NCBI GenBank assembly: GCA_963969365.1
Contig: OZ017751.1
Location: 3,162,001 to 3,226,000, forward strand
Length of the DNA stretch: 64,000 bases
Direction of reading: 5' to 3'
DNA from: Asterochloris sp. CNOR1
Taxonomy: Eukaryota > Chlorophyta > Trebouxiophyceae > Trebouxiales > Trebouxiaceae
The notes under the pieces were generated by a model. The model saw nothing but the letters and a program-made list of their open reading frames with translations, was not told the origin of the DNA and made no database searches. Shown one piece after another: positions 19,001-29,800 of the stretch (within the stretch, counting starts at the first letter, position 1; every line of letters begins with the position of its first letter). A program made the position numbers and the translations under genes.

Positions 19001-22000
19001 GGGCTCTCTTTAGGCCGCTGCCATGGCCGCATTACCTGCTGACAGGTGCTGCGCTGTGTTTCCCATGCATACCCTTGCTTGCAAAATGTGTCCATGCATC
19101 ACCCTGCCAACTCCCCAGGGGAAATGCTTGCCCATGCTTTCAAGCTGGGGCTGAAGTCGGGGTCATCCCCATGCATCACTCTCTTGCAATGCAGGACCCT
19201 TCTGCAAGTGCTGCATAAACTGCACTGCACCCAACTCCCAAGCACTGCCCCCTTGCCTTGCTTTGAGTCCACCGCTGCCTCCTGCCAGGAGCCTGCTTAT
19301 GCCAATTTTCCTGCATAAGTCCTCTTGCATGATGATGCAGGTGACGAGGACGAGGCATCCAACACCTCCAGCAGGCACGCTGCTGGGCGCCCCTCACCCG
19401 CCAAGTCGGATGTCAACACTGGGGCAGCCCACGCAGTGAGGGAGCTCAAGGCTGGACACAGGAGGGGGATGCCAACCCAGGACAAGCAACCAGTGCCAGA
19501 TGCAATGCAGTTGGAGGGTGCTGTTGCTCAGGATGCCGGGCTGCCTCCTGGAGACGCTATGCCATTGCAGGTCAGGTCCATCACTACCTGGTATTGGCAC
19601 ATTCATGGCGCTAACACTCCTAATGTTCTGGGTAATTCTGCTGTTCTGGATAATTCTGCTGCTCGTTGACCCTGCAACAAACCACATCTGGTACAGGCTG
19701 GAGTGGGAAAAGGTCTGCACCTGCTCTGAACCTCTACAAATGACACTATCTTGCTGTGCCATATCCCTGGCCCTAAGCCTGTGCTTCACGTTTTGTTGCA
19801 TGCCAGACATTGTCTCAATTTGCAGGACCTGAGCCTGCACTCTGCCTTCACCAACATTGTGTTGTGGATCTCAGGTGGTCCGCAACATGTCTCCAGACCA
19901 AAAGTTAATGCCCAGGCACCTTGGGATTGCCCTGACTGGCTCCCCTGCCTACAAATAAAAGCTGGAAAAGGACATCCCTCAGAAAGACAGCCTCCAAGCC
20001 CATATTGACATTGACATGAGAGTCTTCAGCACATCACCACTGACTGATTCCTCTGCAGCATCTGCTGCAGGCTGGACATGAAGGGAGGTCTACAGAGGGG
20101 AAGGCACTGCCCTTTAGCAGTGAAGGAGTGAGCTGTGTGCATGACTAGCTGCCCGCCTTTGGGCCAGGCTTGAAGTGCTTGGACTAGTTGCATGCAGCAA
20201 AAGCTGGGCATGAAGGCCCACTTGCCAGTCATTGTGCAGCTTGCGCATGAAATGTCTGCTTTGTATGCCAGGGTGCACAGCAGGCATTGAGAGTGCGCGG
20301 CCTGTAGGCAAGCCAGAGGCGCGTGCTGGCGCAGAACAGGTTTGTGGACTCGGCGCCGGGCAATGACAAGGCAGAGAGGACTGTGTCAGATGCAGTTCAT
20401 GCTGCCACAGATGATAGAAACACAGGTGGGGTCCTGTGTGTGCCTGACTTCTGTGAGTGGTCGCTGACGTGTCAATCATGGCCAGGGTCTGCTCAGCAAG
20501 GTCACAGGGAGTGCCTTCCTGCTTACATCTGGGATTGTGTTCTGTGAATCACGTGACCGCGCTGGTGTGGCAAACATGCCTATGCAACGACTGTCACTAC
20601 GCAGTCAGCTGGCTGCACAGGCTGAGCGCCATGCTCTGAGCCTGATGCCTGCTTCGTGTGCTGCGCAGGGCCAGCTGCAGTGTAGTGCTCCACTGCCCTC
20701 ACTGGGACACACCACTGCTGGGACACACCACTGCATGTGGCAAGCCTAGGCCCGTCTAATGGCAGTGGCGGCAGCTCCTTGTGACCCAAGCGGGCTGGCT
20801 GCCTGATGTCGAGCACTGCTTTCTTGCAGGCTTTGCAAGGCGGCCACTCCTTGCAGTGTACCTCCAGCACAGCCTGCTGGTGCCTCCACTGCTTGACTGG
20901 CAGGTGTCCCTGCTGCAGGCCTCTGCAATGGCGAACTTGGTGAGGCGTGGCTGGGCTGGCTGGCTTACTCAGACCACTGCACCTCTGTTGCAGGCATGCA
21001 AGCTTTGCAAGCTGCACTTCACCACCAGCTGAGCGCGTTGCTCACGCTTGTGCTCCCATACTGCAGACATCGGCCTCTCTGATGGTGAGGGGGGCGGCTC
21101 AGAGTGGCTCAAGCGAGCCTTTTCAGTGTTGGAGCTGGAGGATGTGGAGCTGCATCTTGAGCAGCTGGACACGCTGGGCAAGGTGGGCAGTGGAGTGTGG
21201 GGGGGGAAGGGAGCAAAACACTGTTGCCACTGATAGTCTGCTTCTGCTGCTAACCTGGAGGTGCTGACTGGGCACTGAAGTGCAGAGGCTGCCAGAGGAG
21301 GTCACTCTGGGCCCACAAATTTTGCTAAGCCAAGCCCTTAACCCTTGTTCTGAGCCGGTCTCAACGGGCCCTGTGCGACAGCACCTCATGTACACAGCTT
21401 TCCTCAAAGCTCAGGCTGGCAGCACACAGGGCCTCACAAACTCTTGCCGCCCTAACTCACAAACCACACAGGTAGCAGCAGAAGGGCCACATGCATCATC
21501 AGGATGGCACAGCAGTCCGCTTCACGCATGCGTGCCTTCAGTGCACTGCCCTACCTCCAGTTGCACATGTGCTCTTCCTTGGCGCACTGCACATACCCAG
21601 TTGGGGTGCAGCCTCATGGGGGATTGGAAAGAGGATCCATCTGGCTATGGTGATTCAGACCACTCTGGCTTCACCCGCTGGCAGGTCTTGGTGATTGGCA
21701 CACTGAGCCCACAAGTACGTGTTCCGCTGGTAGATGGGCATTTGGCCAATTTGCCAGGGTCGAAGGCCGTCTCGTTGCTTTCTATAATTCAACAATTCTG
21801 GCAGATGTTTGGCCCTCATGCTTACACAAATGCTGGGGTCAGGCAAGCTGCGCCCAGCACTTGCGCTGGCAGGAGGTCAGCTGAGCCAGGCGGCTGTGTT
21901 AGCAGTTTCTATAACAGCTGAGCAACCTGGCTCCACCCACCTGGCAACACTGAGGCAGTCAGCCAACTGAGGCAAGTAGTGGAGCAAGTCTGGCAGAATG

Positions 22001-25000
22001 GCACCCTGTCAGAGCCAGACCTCACCTCACCAGTTGCTGCGAGTCACCAGCTCCCCACCTGCCTGCAGGTGCTGGTGGTGGGCAAAGTGAGCCAGGCAGT
22101 GGTGCTGTCATGGGCAGCCTACCGGGATGAAGCCACCTTCCGGGACTGGACCGGCATCGAGAACAGCAAGCTTGTGTGTGACTCAACCTTTGACACACAG
22201 GTAAGCGCCGTCTGTGGCTGGTCTGCCCACCACTGGGGCAGCACCAGCACTTAGGTGCCAATTGAAGTGGCACCAAGCAGTGTAAGCATGTCGACCAGGC
22301 AATGAGCCTCAGCTAGGGGGTCGCTGTGGGTGGGGCACATCTTTGCTTTTGAATGATCTTTTACAAGCAAGGCCAGCGCTATTTAACCCTGGCCTGCCCA
22401 CACCTGAGCCACGGCAAGCTGCTCTGCTTGCCGAGTGCCACAGGTCAGCAGTGATGGAGACATGGCCTTTTGCCGCAGCCAGCTGTGCTATTGCTTCGGG
22501 AAATTGACCCAGCAGCTTGCCTGCCTGCTAGCATGACAAACATTACCAACACTGCTGTACTTACTAGCAGCGCAGGAAGGCAAGCGCTGCTTTCAGTTGA
22601 CCATGTTTGCAGGTGCATGTTGGGTGGCTTCCTGGTGGCACTGCTGTGATGGCATTTCGTGGGACAGAGAATGCCCAGGACGGCCTGCAGGACATGAAAA
22701 TCATCCGCAAGAACATCGACTACTTGCAGGCATTGTACCCAGGGGTGCAGGCGCACACAGGTGAGCAGGTTGTGCCGTCTGCAGGTGGAAGTAACAGCCT
22801 AACAAGTTACCAAGGGCATGACATGCAAGGAATGGTCCAAGTATGCATGTGCACACAGGTAAAGCGGTTGGTTGTGGTGTTGGCATTCAAAGTAAGTGAG
22901 CCTGCACTTGTCTGCTTTGCAAAGCAGCCTGCTGGTGCGTCTGGCCATGTCCTGATTCCATGCCGTTGCTCAGGCTTCTTGCAGCAACTTTCGAGCTGCT
23001 GCTAGGACCTGCCTTGCCTGATGCTGTGCTGCAGGATTCAAGGAGCTGCTTGTTGCGCTGTTCCCCTATGCTGCTATGCAGACTGATGCACCAGAGTACA
23101 TCCCAGGAAGCTGGCTGTAGACACTGCATCCCCCTGGTGGAGCACACTGCAGAGCTCAGCTCCATGGCCAGGCCGGAAGTAAGCCAGGTGGAGGTCGTCG
23201 AACAGCTGACCAAGCCCTGCTTGCACCATGCTGCAGGTTTCATGCAGCAGTTTGCTGCAGTCAGCTCCATGGCCAAGCCTGAGGAGAACCTGGCGGAGGT
23301 CATCAAGCAGCTGTCAGGGGGGCAGGACCCCAACAGGGTGCAATGTTGTGGCCACTCGCTTGGAGGCGCCCTCGCTACACTTGGTGAGCCATGCCATACT
23401 GTCCCGTGTGAGAGTCCACTCTGACTGGCAGCCTGATCACGACACACTTTGTTGCATGTCAAGGTTGCAACCAAAGCCTGTTCCTATTGTCTGACTGCCT
23501 GATCATTCTCATTGGGGCAGAGTACATCTCAAACGTGAGTGGCATCCTTTCTGCTCCTGTCAGACAGAACCTGTGAATGTCTTCAATTTGTGAACTGTGT
23601 TTGGTGCACTGCTGATTGCAAGCATCCTGCCTGCTGCAGCTGCCACCTGGGCGTCCATGACGTACCCGCAGGCTGATGTGAGATGCATCACCTTTGGGTC
23701 CCCCAGGTCAGCTGCTGGAAATTCCCTGTTGAAGATGATCTGTCTCCCTCTTGCGGACCTTGCATTGAAATTTGCAGCACCGCACCTCGACCCAGACAGC
23801 AGAACTCGCCCTCTGCACCCCAGCATGCAACCAGAGACAACATGCCCAGCCTTCGACAGTGCCGGCCGCTGATACCTCGCTGTTCATGGTGGCCTCGATG
23901 CGGCAGGGCTTGGGTGGCAACGAAGGCCCTCCACTTCCTGCGTTCAGCTGCCGCACTATCCGGCCCTGCACTGGGCTGGATGCAGAATCAGTGCAAGCTT
24001 GCACCGCCTGGAGCCTGAGCAGCCTGTCGCTGCCAGTTGTGGGCAACGAAGTATAGGCCACACTCATAGCCTCTAGCTGCTGCCCTGAATCTGCTATGCG
24101 ATACTGACATGCCTGTGGTGCTGGTGCAGGGTAGGCAATCAGGTGTTCAAAAACGCCTTCCAGTCCATGGTGGGGACCAGCATCCGCGTCGTGCACAGGG
24201 GAGACCTGATACCTGCGCTGCCGCCTGCCCTTGCGTGAGTGCTGCCCATGCCTGTGCTTGCTCTGTGGTGGCACTCGCTTATGATATAAGGGGTTTCTGT
24301 CATGCTATTCTGCCATACTCTTCAGTTTGGTGGGCCTGGCACCAGTGCAGCACGCACTCTCCCTGCTGCTGGGAGCACAGGTGAGACGTGGAAGCTTGCT
24401 GCCTGCCCAGCAACCTTGCTAATGTCAAAGCAAGGCTCAGTCGAGTAAGCTGCTGTTGCAGATCCTCCACCCGTCCACCATCCTTCTGGTCTGCTGCAGA
24501 GCAGGATGGCAGCCTGAGCCAGCATCTCTGCTTGCCTGCGAGGCCAGTGACTTCCTGACATTCTGACACCACTGACATGGCCAGGCTAGTCGCAATCATC
24601 CAAAGTTTCTAAACTGAGCCTTAAGGTGCACAAGATGGACAAGCTCACTGATGATTGCACCTGAGTGAAGCTGGGGCCCAGCTCTGCGTGCAGGCAGATC
24701 TGATGATGGTGTGCCAGCACATAATGGTAGCCACACAGATTGACAGCCGGCTGGTCATCCTGGTTGCCTGTCGACTCACTTTACCTGCCTGCCATCAGGT
24801 ACAAGCATGTGGAGAACTGCTTGCACCTGCGACGCGGGCAGATCCTCCTGCGCGACCGCCCGTGGCGCTTCAAGCTCAGGCTCAACGTGGGGGACCACCT
24901 GGTGTCTAGCTACACTGCAGGTCAGCCTTTAAAAGGGTCCATGCTCAACTTGTTGATCCTCAGAACAGCCCTTGATGCCCCCATGCACCATGTGCAAGGC

Positions 25001-25729
25001 ACCAGAGCTTTGCCACTGCTGTGAGGGTGTGCAGAGCTGCCTCAGTCCCTGATTCGCACTGGGCCCTGACAGCTGGGTATAAGGTTTGGTGTCTGTCACA
25101 GTGCGAGACCCTGCGTCAGTGATGGCAGATGCCTGCAGACCGTGGTGCACTCTTGTACATGGCTTGCTGTGGCAGTGCCAGAGATCAGCGTACCTGCTCT
25201 TCTTTCACAGCTGCCTGCCGGGGCAACTTGCTGTAGACTTGGCTGGCCAGACTTGTTGCTTGCTTCCGAGGGCAACCTAGACAGGCACCAAAGTATGCCA
25301 GCAGCACCTTAGCCCGCCTGCATGCTGCTGACTTTTGCGCAATGTGTGTGGCTCCAGCTTTGCGGTGCCCCCCCAGATATTGCTGCACCAGACACACGAC
25401 CCATGAGGTCATGCGGATAATCTGTGTTGCGGGGTGCCGCAGGTATCTGGGCCCACCGCCCCCACGGTGAGCCCCAGCTGCCCTTTCTGGGCCGCAAGAA
25501 GAAGCATGACACAAAACGGCACCAGGCAGAGGACGATTCAGGACACCATGCTGCAACAGCCCACCAGCACCACAGCTTCAGCCTCTGGCGCCTGCTGTCC
25601 TGCATGCCTGCCTTGGGTTTGGAGGACAGACTGCAAACAGAGGAGGATGAGCAGCACACAGACAAGATACCAGCCCACCTGCCAGCGGTGAGGAGCAGCT
25701 CAGACAGGGTCAGCGTCGGAGATGGCTGA
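16051..25729 (+). CDS. Tandem two-domain class-3 lipase, paralogue 1 (Cys-elbow domain + Ser-elbow domain), 794 residues
   Basis: Exons: 16051-16201, 16329-16396, 16675-16867, 17382-17547, 18206-18462, 18910-18957, 19341-19570, 20071-20127, 20335-20425, 21067-21182, 22069-22200, 22613-22760, 23237-23383, 23640-23706, 24130-24234, 24799-24920, 25443-25729. They sum to 2385 bases, in frame. Domain 1 (about 1-280): LCTGYCGGGAMATVAA places Cys151 where lipases have Ser; Asp207 is in VVYRRDPSP and His223 in LVHVHGAIYIAS. Linker (280-480): acidic and Ser-rich (GDEDEASNTSS), then a Leu/Glu-rich helix (LEQLDTLGK). Domain 2: AFRGTENAQDG, CCGHSLGGALATL with Ser593, Asp649 in HRGDLIPALPP, His662 in YKHVENCLHL. 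The C-tail ends RSSSDRVSVGDG. Exon 8 is only 57 bases against 171 in copy 3, an in-frame loss of 38 codons. The exon 4 donor reads AA|GTGGGT, still GT. A serine acylglycerol hydrolase role is expected for domain 2; domain 1 chemistry is open. No signal peptide or clear TM. Confidence 0.88.
23041..23216 (+). other. Relic or alternative exon inside intron 12 of lipase paralogue 1
   Basis: A segment just before exon 13 contains LSSMARPEVSQVEVVEQLTK, an echo of exon 13's VSSMAKPEENLAEVIKQL. A preceding frame (GFKELLVALFPYAAMQTDAP) begins after a TGCAG and would join exon 12 in phase before meeting a stop. Corresponding sequence sits at the same place in copies 2 (about 29.25-29.40 kb) and 3 (about 46.46-46.56 kb), so it predates the triplication. 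It could be a dead duplicate or a poison exon. Confidence 0.5.
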
Positions 25730-26850
25730 CTCTACTAATGCTACGTGCTGTGCTCAACAAACGAATGAGTGATTTGCCATGACTGGTTGAGACCAGCGCA
25801 GCTTGACTTGCATGTCTAGCTTTCCGCTGTCCTGTACTTAATCAGGCATGTCTTGTCTGTTCAGAGTGTTGATCACGCTCAGGGCAGAGTTTTGCCACAT
25901 GCACCCTGCCACAATACCTGCCCAGCAAACTTCCTGAAGCCAGATCTACTGGAGAACAAGATTCTCAGCATGCAATATTTCTGCCAAGCAAAAACATCAT
26001 CCTGGCGCTCAACATTGCTTGGCCCCAGAAGCTCTTACCAGACCCCACCATGCAGCAACGTGCCAGCTTTCTTGCGTCAGACATCAATGCATGCTACTAT
26101 TGACAACGTTGCCAGACCCGCTGAGCTGGGGTAAGACCAACTCACCAGGTTGGCCGTCACCCTGTTCAACCTCTTTAGCGGCTCGGGCATCAGTCTGGAG
26201 CCCATGAGCTCCAGCCCTGTAGCCACACCTCTGTAGCTTCAACACCCCTTCTCTGGAGAGAAGTCAGCCCCAAACGGGATGTATTCGGCGCTAGTGCTGG
26301 CAGTGGCAGCCTGCTCTCACGTTTGCAGTTGCAATGGGAATGCAGGACAGGTTTGCATCGTAAAAGCTGTCTGCAGACAGCCCCATGCATGTGGACCCCA
26401 AGGGCCTTACCTGGCAGTACCAGCACCACAGCAAAGAAAGGGTTTGATGTTCACCTACAGCTGCAGGCTTAGCAGCCAGATACGGATGGACCTGGCCATC
26501 AGGCCTGACCTAGGTCAACAGCTGTGAGCATAATGAGGTAGTCTCTGAGAGGCAACTTACAAGGTGAAGCTTGCGAAGTGCGGCGGACAATGCATCCATC
26601 AAAAATTGCAAACAGGCATCAAGCTGCGGTGGCAAAGAATCTATTCAGGTGCAGCTTTGTTGTTTTGAAAGGTTTCAACATGAGAGTCAATAAGCAGACA
26701 TGACATGGCTGATGACCATCAAAACAGTAAAGCAAGAGGACATGCATTGCATCTCAGTGCTGGTTTGTCAACAAGTCCTGAAAATGCATTTAGCAGGGGC
26801 AATGTGACCACAACACGTAGCATTAGTACAATCAGCTGCCGCCAGGGTGA
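25730..26850. other. Convergent intergenic space between lipase paralogues 1 and 2
   Basis: Both flanking genes end here (tail to tail), so it should contain two 3' UTRs. No gene, RNA or strong repeat was recognised. Just beyond the copy 2 stop the DNA still matches the last codons of copy 3 (CACCCTGGCGGCAGC), now out of frame. Confidence 0.5.
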
Positions 26851-29800
26851 TCAGACGCTGACCCTGTCTGAGCTGCTCCTCGGCGCCGGCAGGTGGGCTG
26901 GTATCTTGTCTGTGTGCTGCTCATCCTCCTCTGTTTGCAGTCTGTCCTCCAAACCCACAGCAGGCATGCAGGATAGTAGACGCCAGAGGCCGATGCTGTT
27001 GCGTTGGTTGGCAGTCTCATCGGCTTCTGAGCCATCCTCTGCCTGCTGCGCAATTGAGTCACGCTTGCTGCGGCCCAAGAAGGGGAGCTGGTTCTCGCCA
27101 TGGGGGCGGTGGGCCCAGATCCCTGCAACACCTCGCAACATGATCAGCATCGGGTTGACATGTTGGCATGATCTCATGGACTTTGTGTCTAGTAAGGCGA
27201 GCAGCGCCCATGACTTGGACGCACCAGAATGCCGTGAGGTAGCAGACTTTGCAGAAGTAAGCAGCAAGCAGCCAGACTGAGATGCTTGGCAGACTGACTG
27301 CCTTTGTGAGCAGCCCTTCCGGTAGGCAGAGCCACTGGCCAGCCAAGTATGTGGCAAGCTGTGTTGGCAGCTGGTTGTCACCATAGTGGCTGTGCAAGCA
27401 GAGCATCTGTGCTCCTGCCCGGCACTGTCACAGAAGCTCATGTTCATAAGCCCCCACAAGGTTGGCCAGCACCACTCGAGGCCCACCACAATCCCAGAAG
27501 TGATGCAGCTCTGTGCACCTGCACTCTGTGCCCATGCAGGACCTAGTACACTGCAGAGGTGTGTCTGCCTTGCATGTGGCGCACAGTGTCCAAAGGTCTG
27601 CTTTTGGGCTGCAGCAAGTTGAAGACAGAATGGCTGACCTGCGGCGTAGCCGGACACCAGGTGGTCCCCAACGTTGAGCCTGAGCTTGAAGTGCCAGGGG
27701 CGGTGGCGGAGGTGGATCTGCCCGCGTCGCAGGTGCAAGCAGTTCTCCACATGCTTGTACCTGGTGGCAAACAAGATAAGTTGTTCAGACATGTGACTTG
27801 GTGGACAAGCGGGATGGCATTGTTGGTGGCCCCCATCATGCTCTGGCACCAGAACATCAGGCAGGGTTGCACCCTGGCCAGGGCCCCAGCATCACTCAGG
27901 CATGACCCTGGGTATCCCAAGCCCCCTCTTTACTGAATGCAGCGGTGTGGCCGGGCTGCCAGCAACAGGTTGAGCTGCAGGCTAGCAAAGGCGCCGCTCC
28001 TGCAACAGCTTAAGCTTCATCTTCAATGAGCATGCGGCATGGAAGCTGGGCAGGCAACAAGAGTGTAACTGGCAACAACCAAAATAGACTTTACAATGTG
28101 TAAATGACTGTGTCACCTGCGCTCCCAAGCAACAGGCTCACCGCACAGGAGGGTCTAGCGTAAGAGCATGGCAGACCAAAGCCTGAAGGGTAAGCCGTGT
28201 GCCACAGCAGAGCAAGCACAGGCGTGGGCAGCGCTCACGTGAAGGCAGGCGGCAGAGCGGGCACCAGGTCTCCTCCGTGCACCACGCGAATGCTGGTCCC
28301 CACCATGGAGTGGAAGGCCTTCTTGAACACGTCGTTGCCCACCCTGCACAGCAACACAGGTATGTCAACGCCATACAGCAATGTCAGCATTGCAGCCAGA
28401 GGCTATGAGTGTGAGTAACCTCAGCCTGAACCTCATTGCTAGCAACCTGCAGCAGCAAGTTGCCCAGACTCCATCATGCGCAAGCAGCCTTGTGCTCTGC
28501 ACGCAGCACAGCGCAGAACAAAACAATGCGGCAGCTGATGAAAGCAGGTGGAGGGCTCCTTTGCTGCCCACCCCCTGTATAAGGCTGCCTTGAACAGCTA
28601 GACGTCAACCAAGGCCGAATTCGGAGGCAGTTAAATTCCTGCACCTGGTGCCATGCTGGGCGCTTGAGGTGCCCCTGCCAAAGTCTGCTGTCTGTGTCAA
28701 GCCGCATTGCTGCTGTCTCGAGGGATTTGCAAGAGGCAGGCAATGTAGGATCCTTGAACAGCTCACCTGGGGGAGCCAAAGGTCATACACCTCACATCAG
28801 CCTGTGGGTACGTCATGGAAGCCCAGGCAGCAGCTGCAGCAGCAAGAAGTATTGGGGACACAACACTTCTCTGGAAACTTCATAATGCAAAGAGGAGCAG
28901 GAAACCTGCTGCTGATGCGAGATGCACCCTGCGCTAGCCAAGAGTCTTGACCAGCAGCCACAGGCCTCACAGCGACCCTGCCATGCAGCAACACTCTGCC
29001 AAAGCCAACAGCGCCAAGGCTAAAAGCGCAATATACTGCCAGTCAGAGTGCAATGTCTGCAGGACGGTATGGCATGGCCCACCAAGTGTAGCAAGGGCGC
29101 CACCCAGCGAGTGGCCGCAGCAGAGCACCCTGTTGGGGTCCTGCCCCCCTGACAGTTGCTTGATGACCTCTGCCAGGCTCTCCTTTGGCCTGGCCATGGA
29201 GCTTACCGCAGCAAACTGCTGCATGAATCCTGCAGCACAGTGAAAGCATCGCTTGGTCAGCTGTTTGATGACCTCCACCAGGCGAAGTCCCAGCTTGACC
29301 TTGGAGCGCGAGCTTTGCAATCTGCTGTATGAGATCTGCACCACCAGGGGCAGTCAGTGTCTGCAGCCTACCGCTTGCCTTGTGCTCCAATGCACCTCTT
29401 GTGTACCAATCCTGCACTGCAGCATGGGGGAAGCGGTATGAGGAGCAGATGCCTGCATGAAGCATCCGACACGGCGTCAGGCAGTTGTGAGGCTCAGCAG
29501 CAGCCAACTCAAGTGCTGCAGGAAGCCTGAGCCATAGCAATGGAGCAGAACATGGCCACAAGTACTGGCGGGTTGCCTTGAGAAGTCAGCAAGAGCTCTG
29601 GGAGCCATGCATTGCGCAAGGAGTTTAATTAGCATGCAGTTGTTTGACAGGAGCAATGACAGCGATCTGCAGCTTGTCTGAAAGGGCAACCAATGTATGA
29701 AGGCAAGAGTCTCACATGCTTTACAAGTGGACATGAACATGCCTGCTGCCCACGTCTCCAGGGCAAGTTTGGAGGGGTCTGGCGTGACACTCACTGCTGA

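Noticed and set aside
23708-24274. 188-codon minus-strand frame
   Set aside because: It is antisense to introns and exons 14-15 of paralogue 1 with no motif; a shadow frame.
26851-27849. Single 332-codon minus-strand frame as one exon
   Set aside because: Only 27122-26851 and, within the same frame, 27760-27639 are exons of paralogue 2. The part between is an intron that happens to stay open; copies 1 and 3 have a clear intron there.
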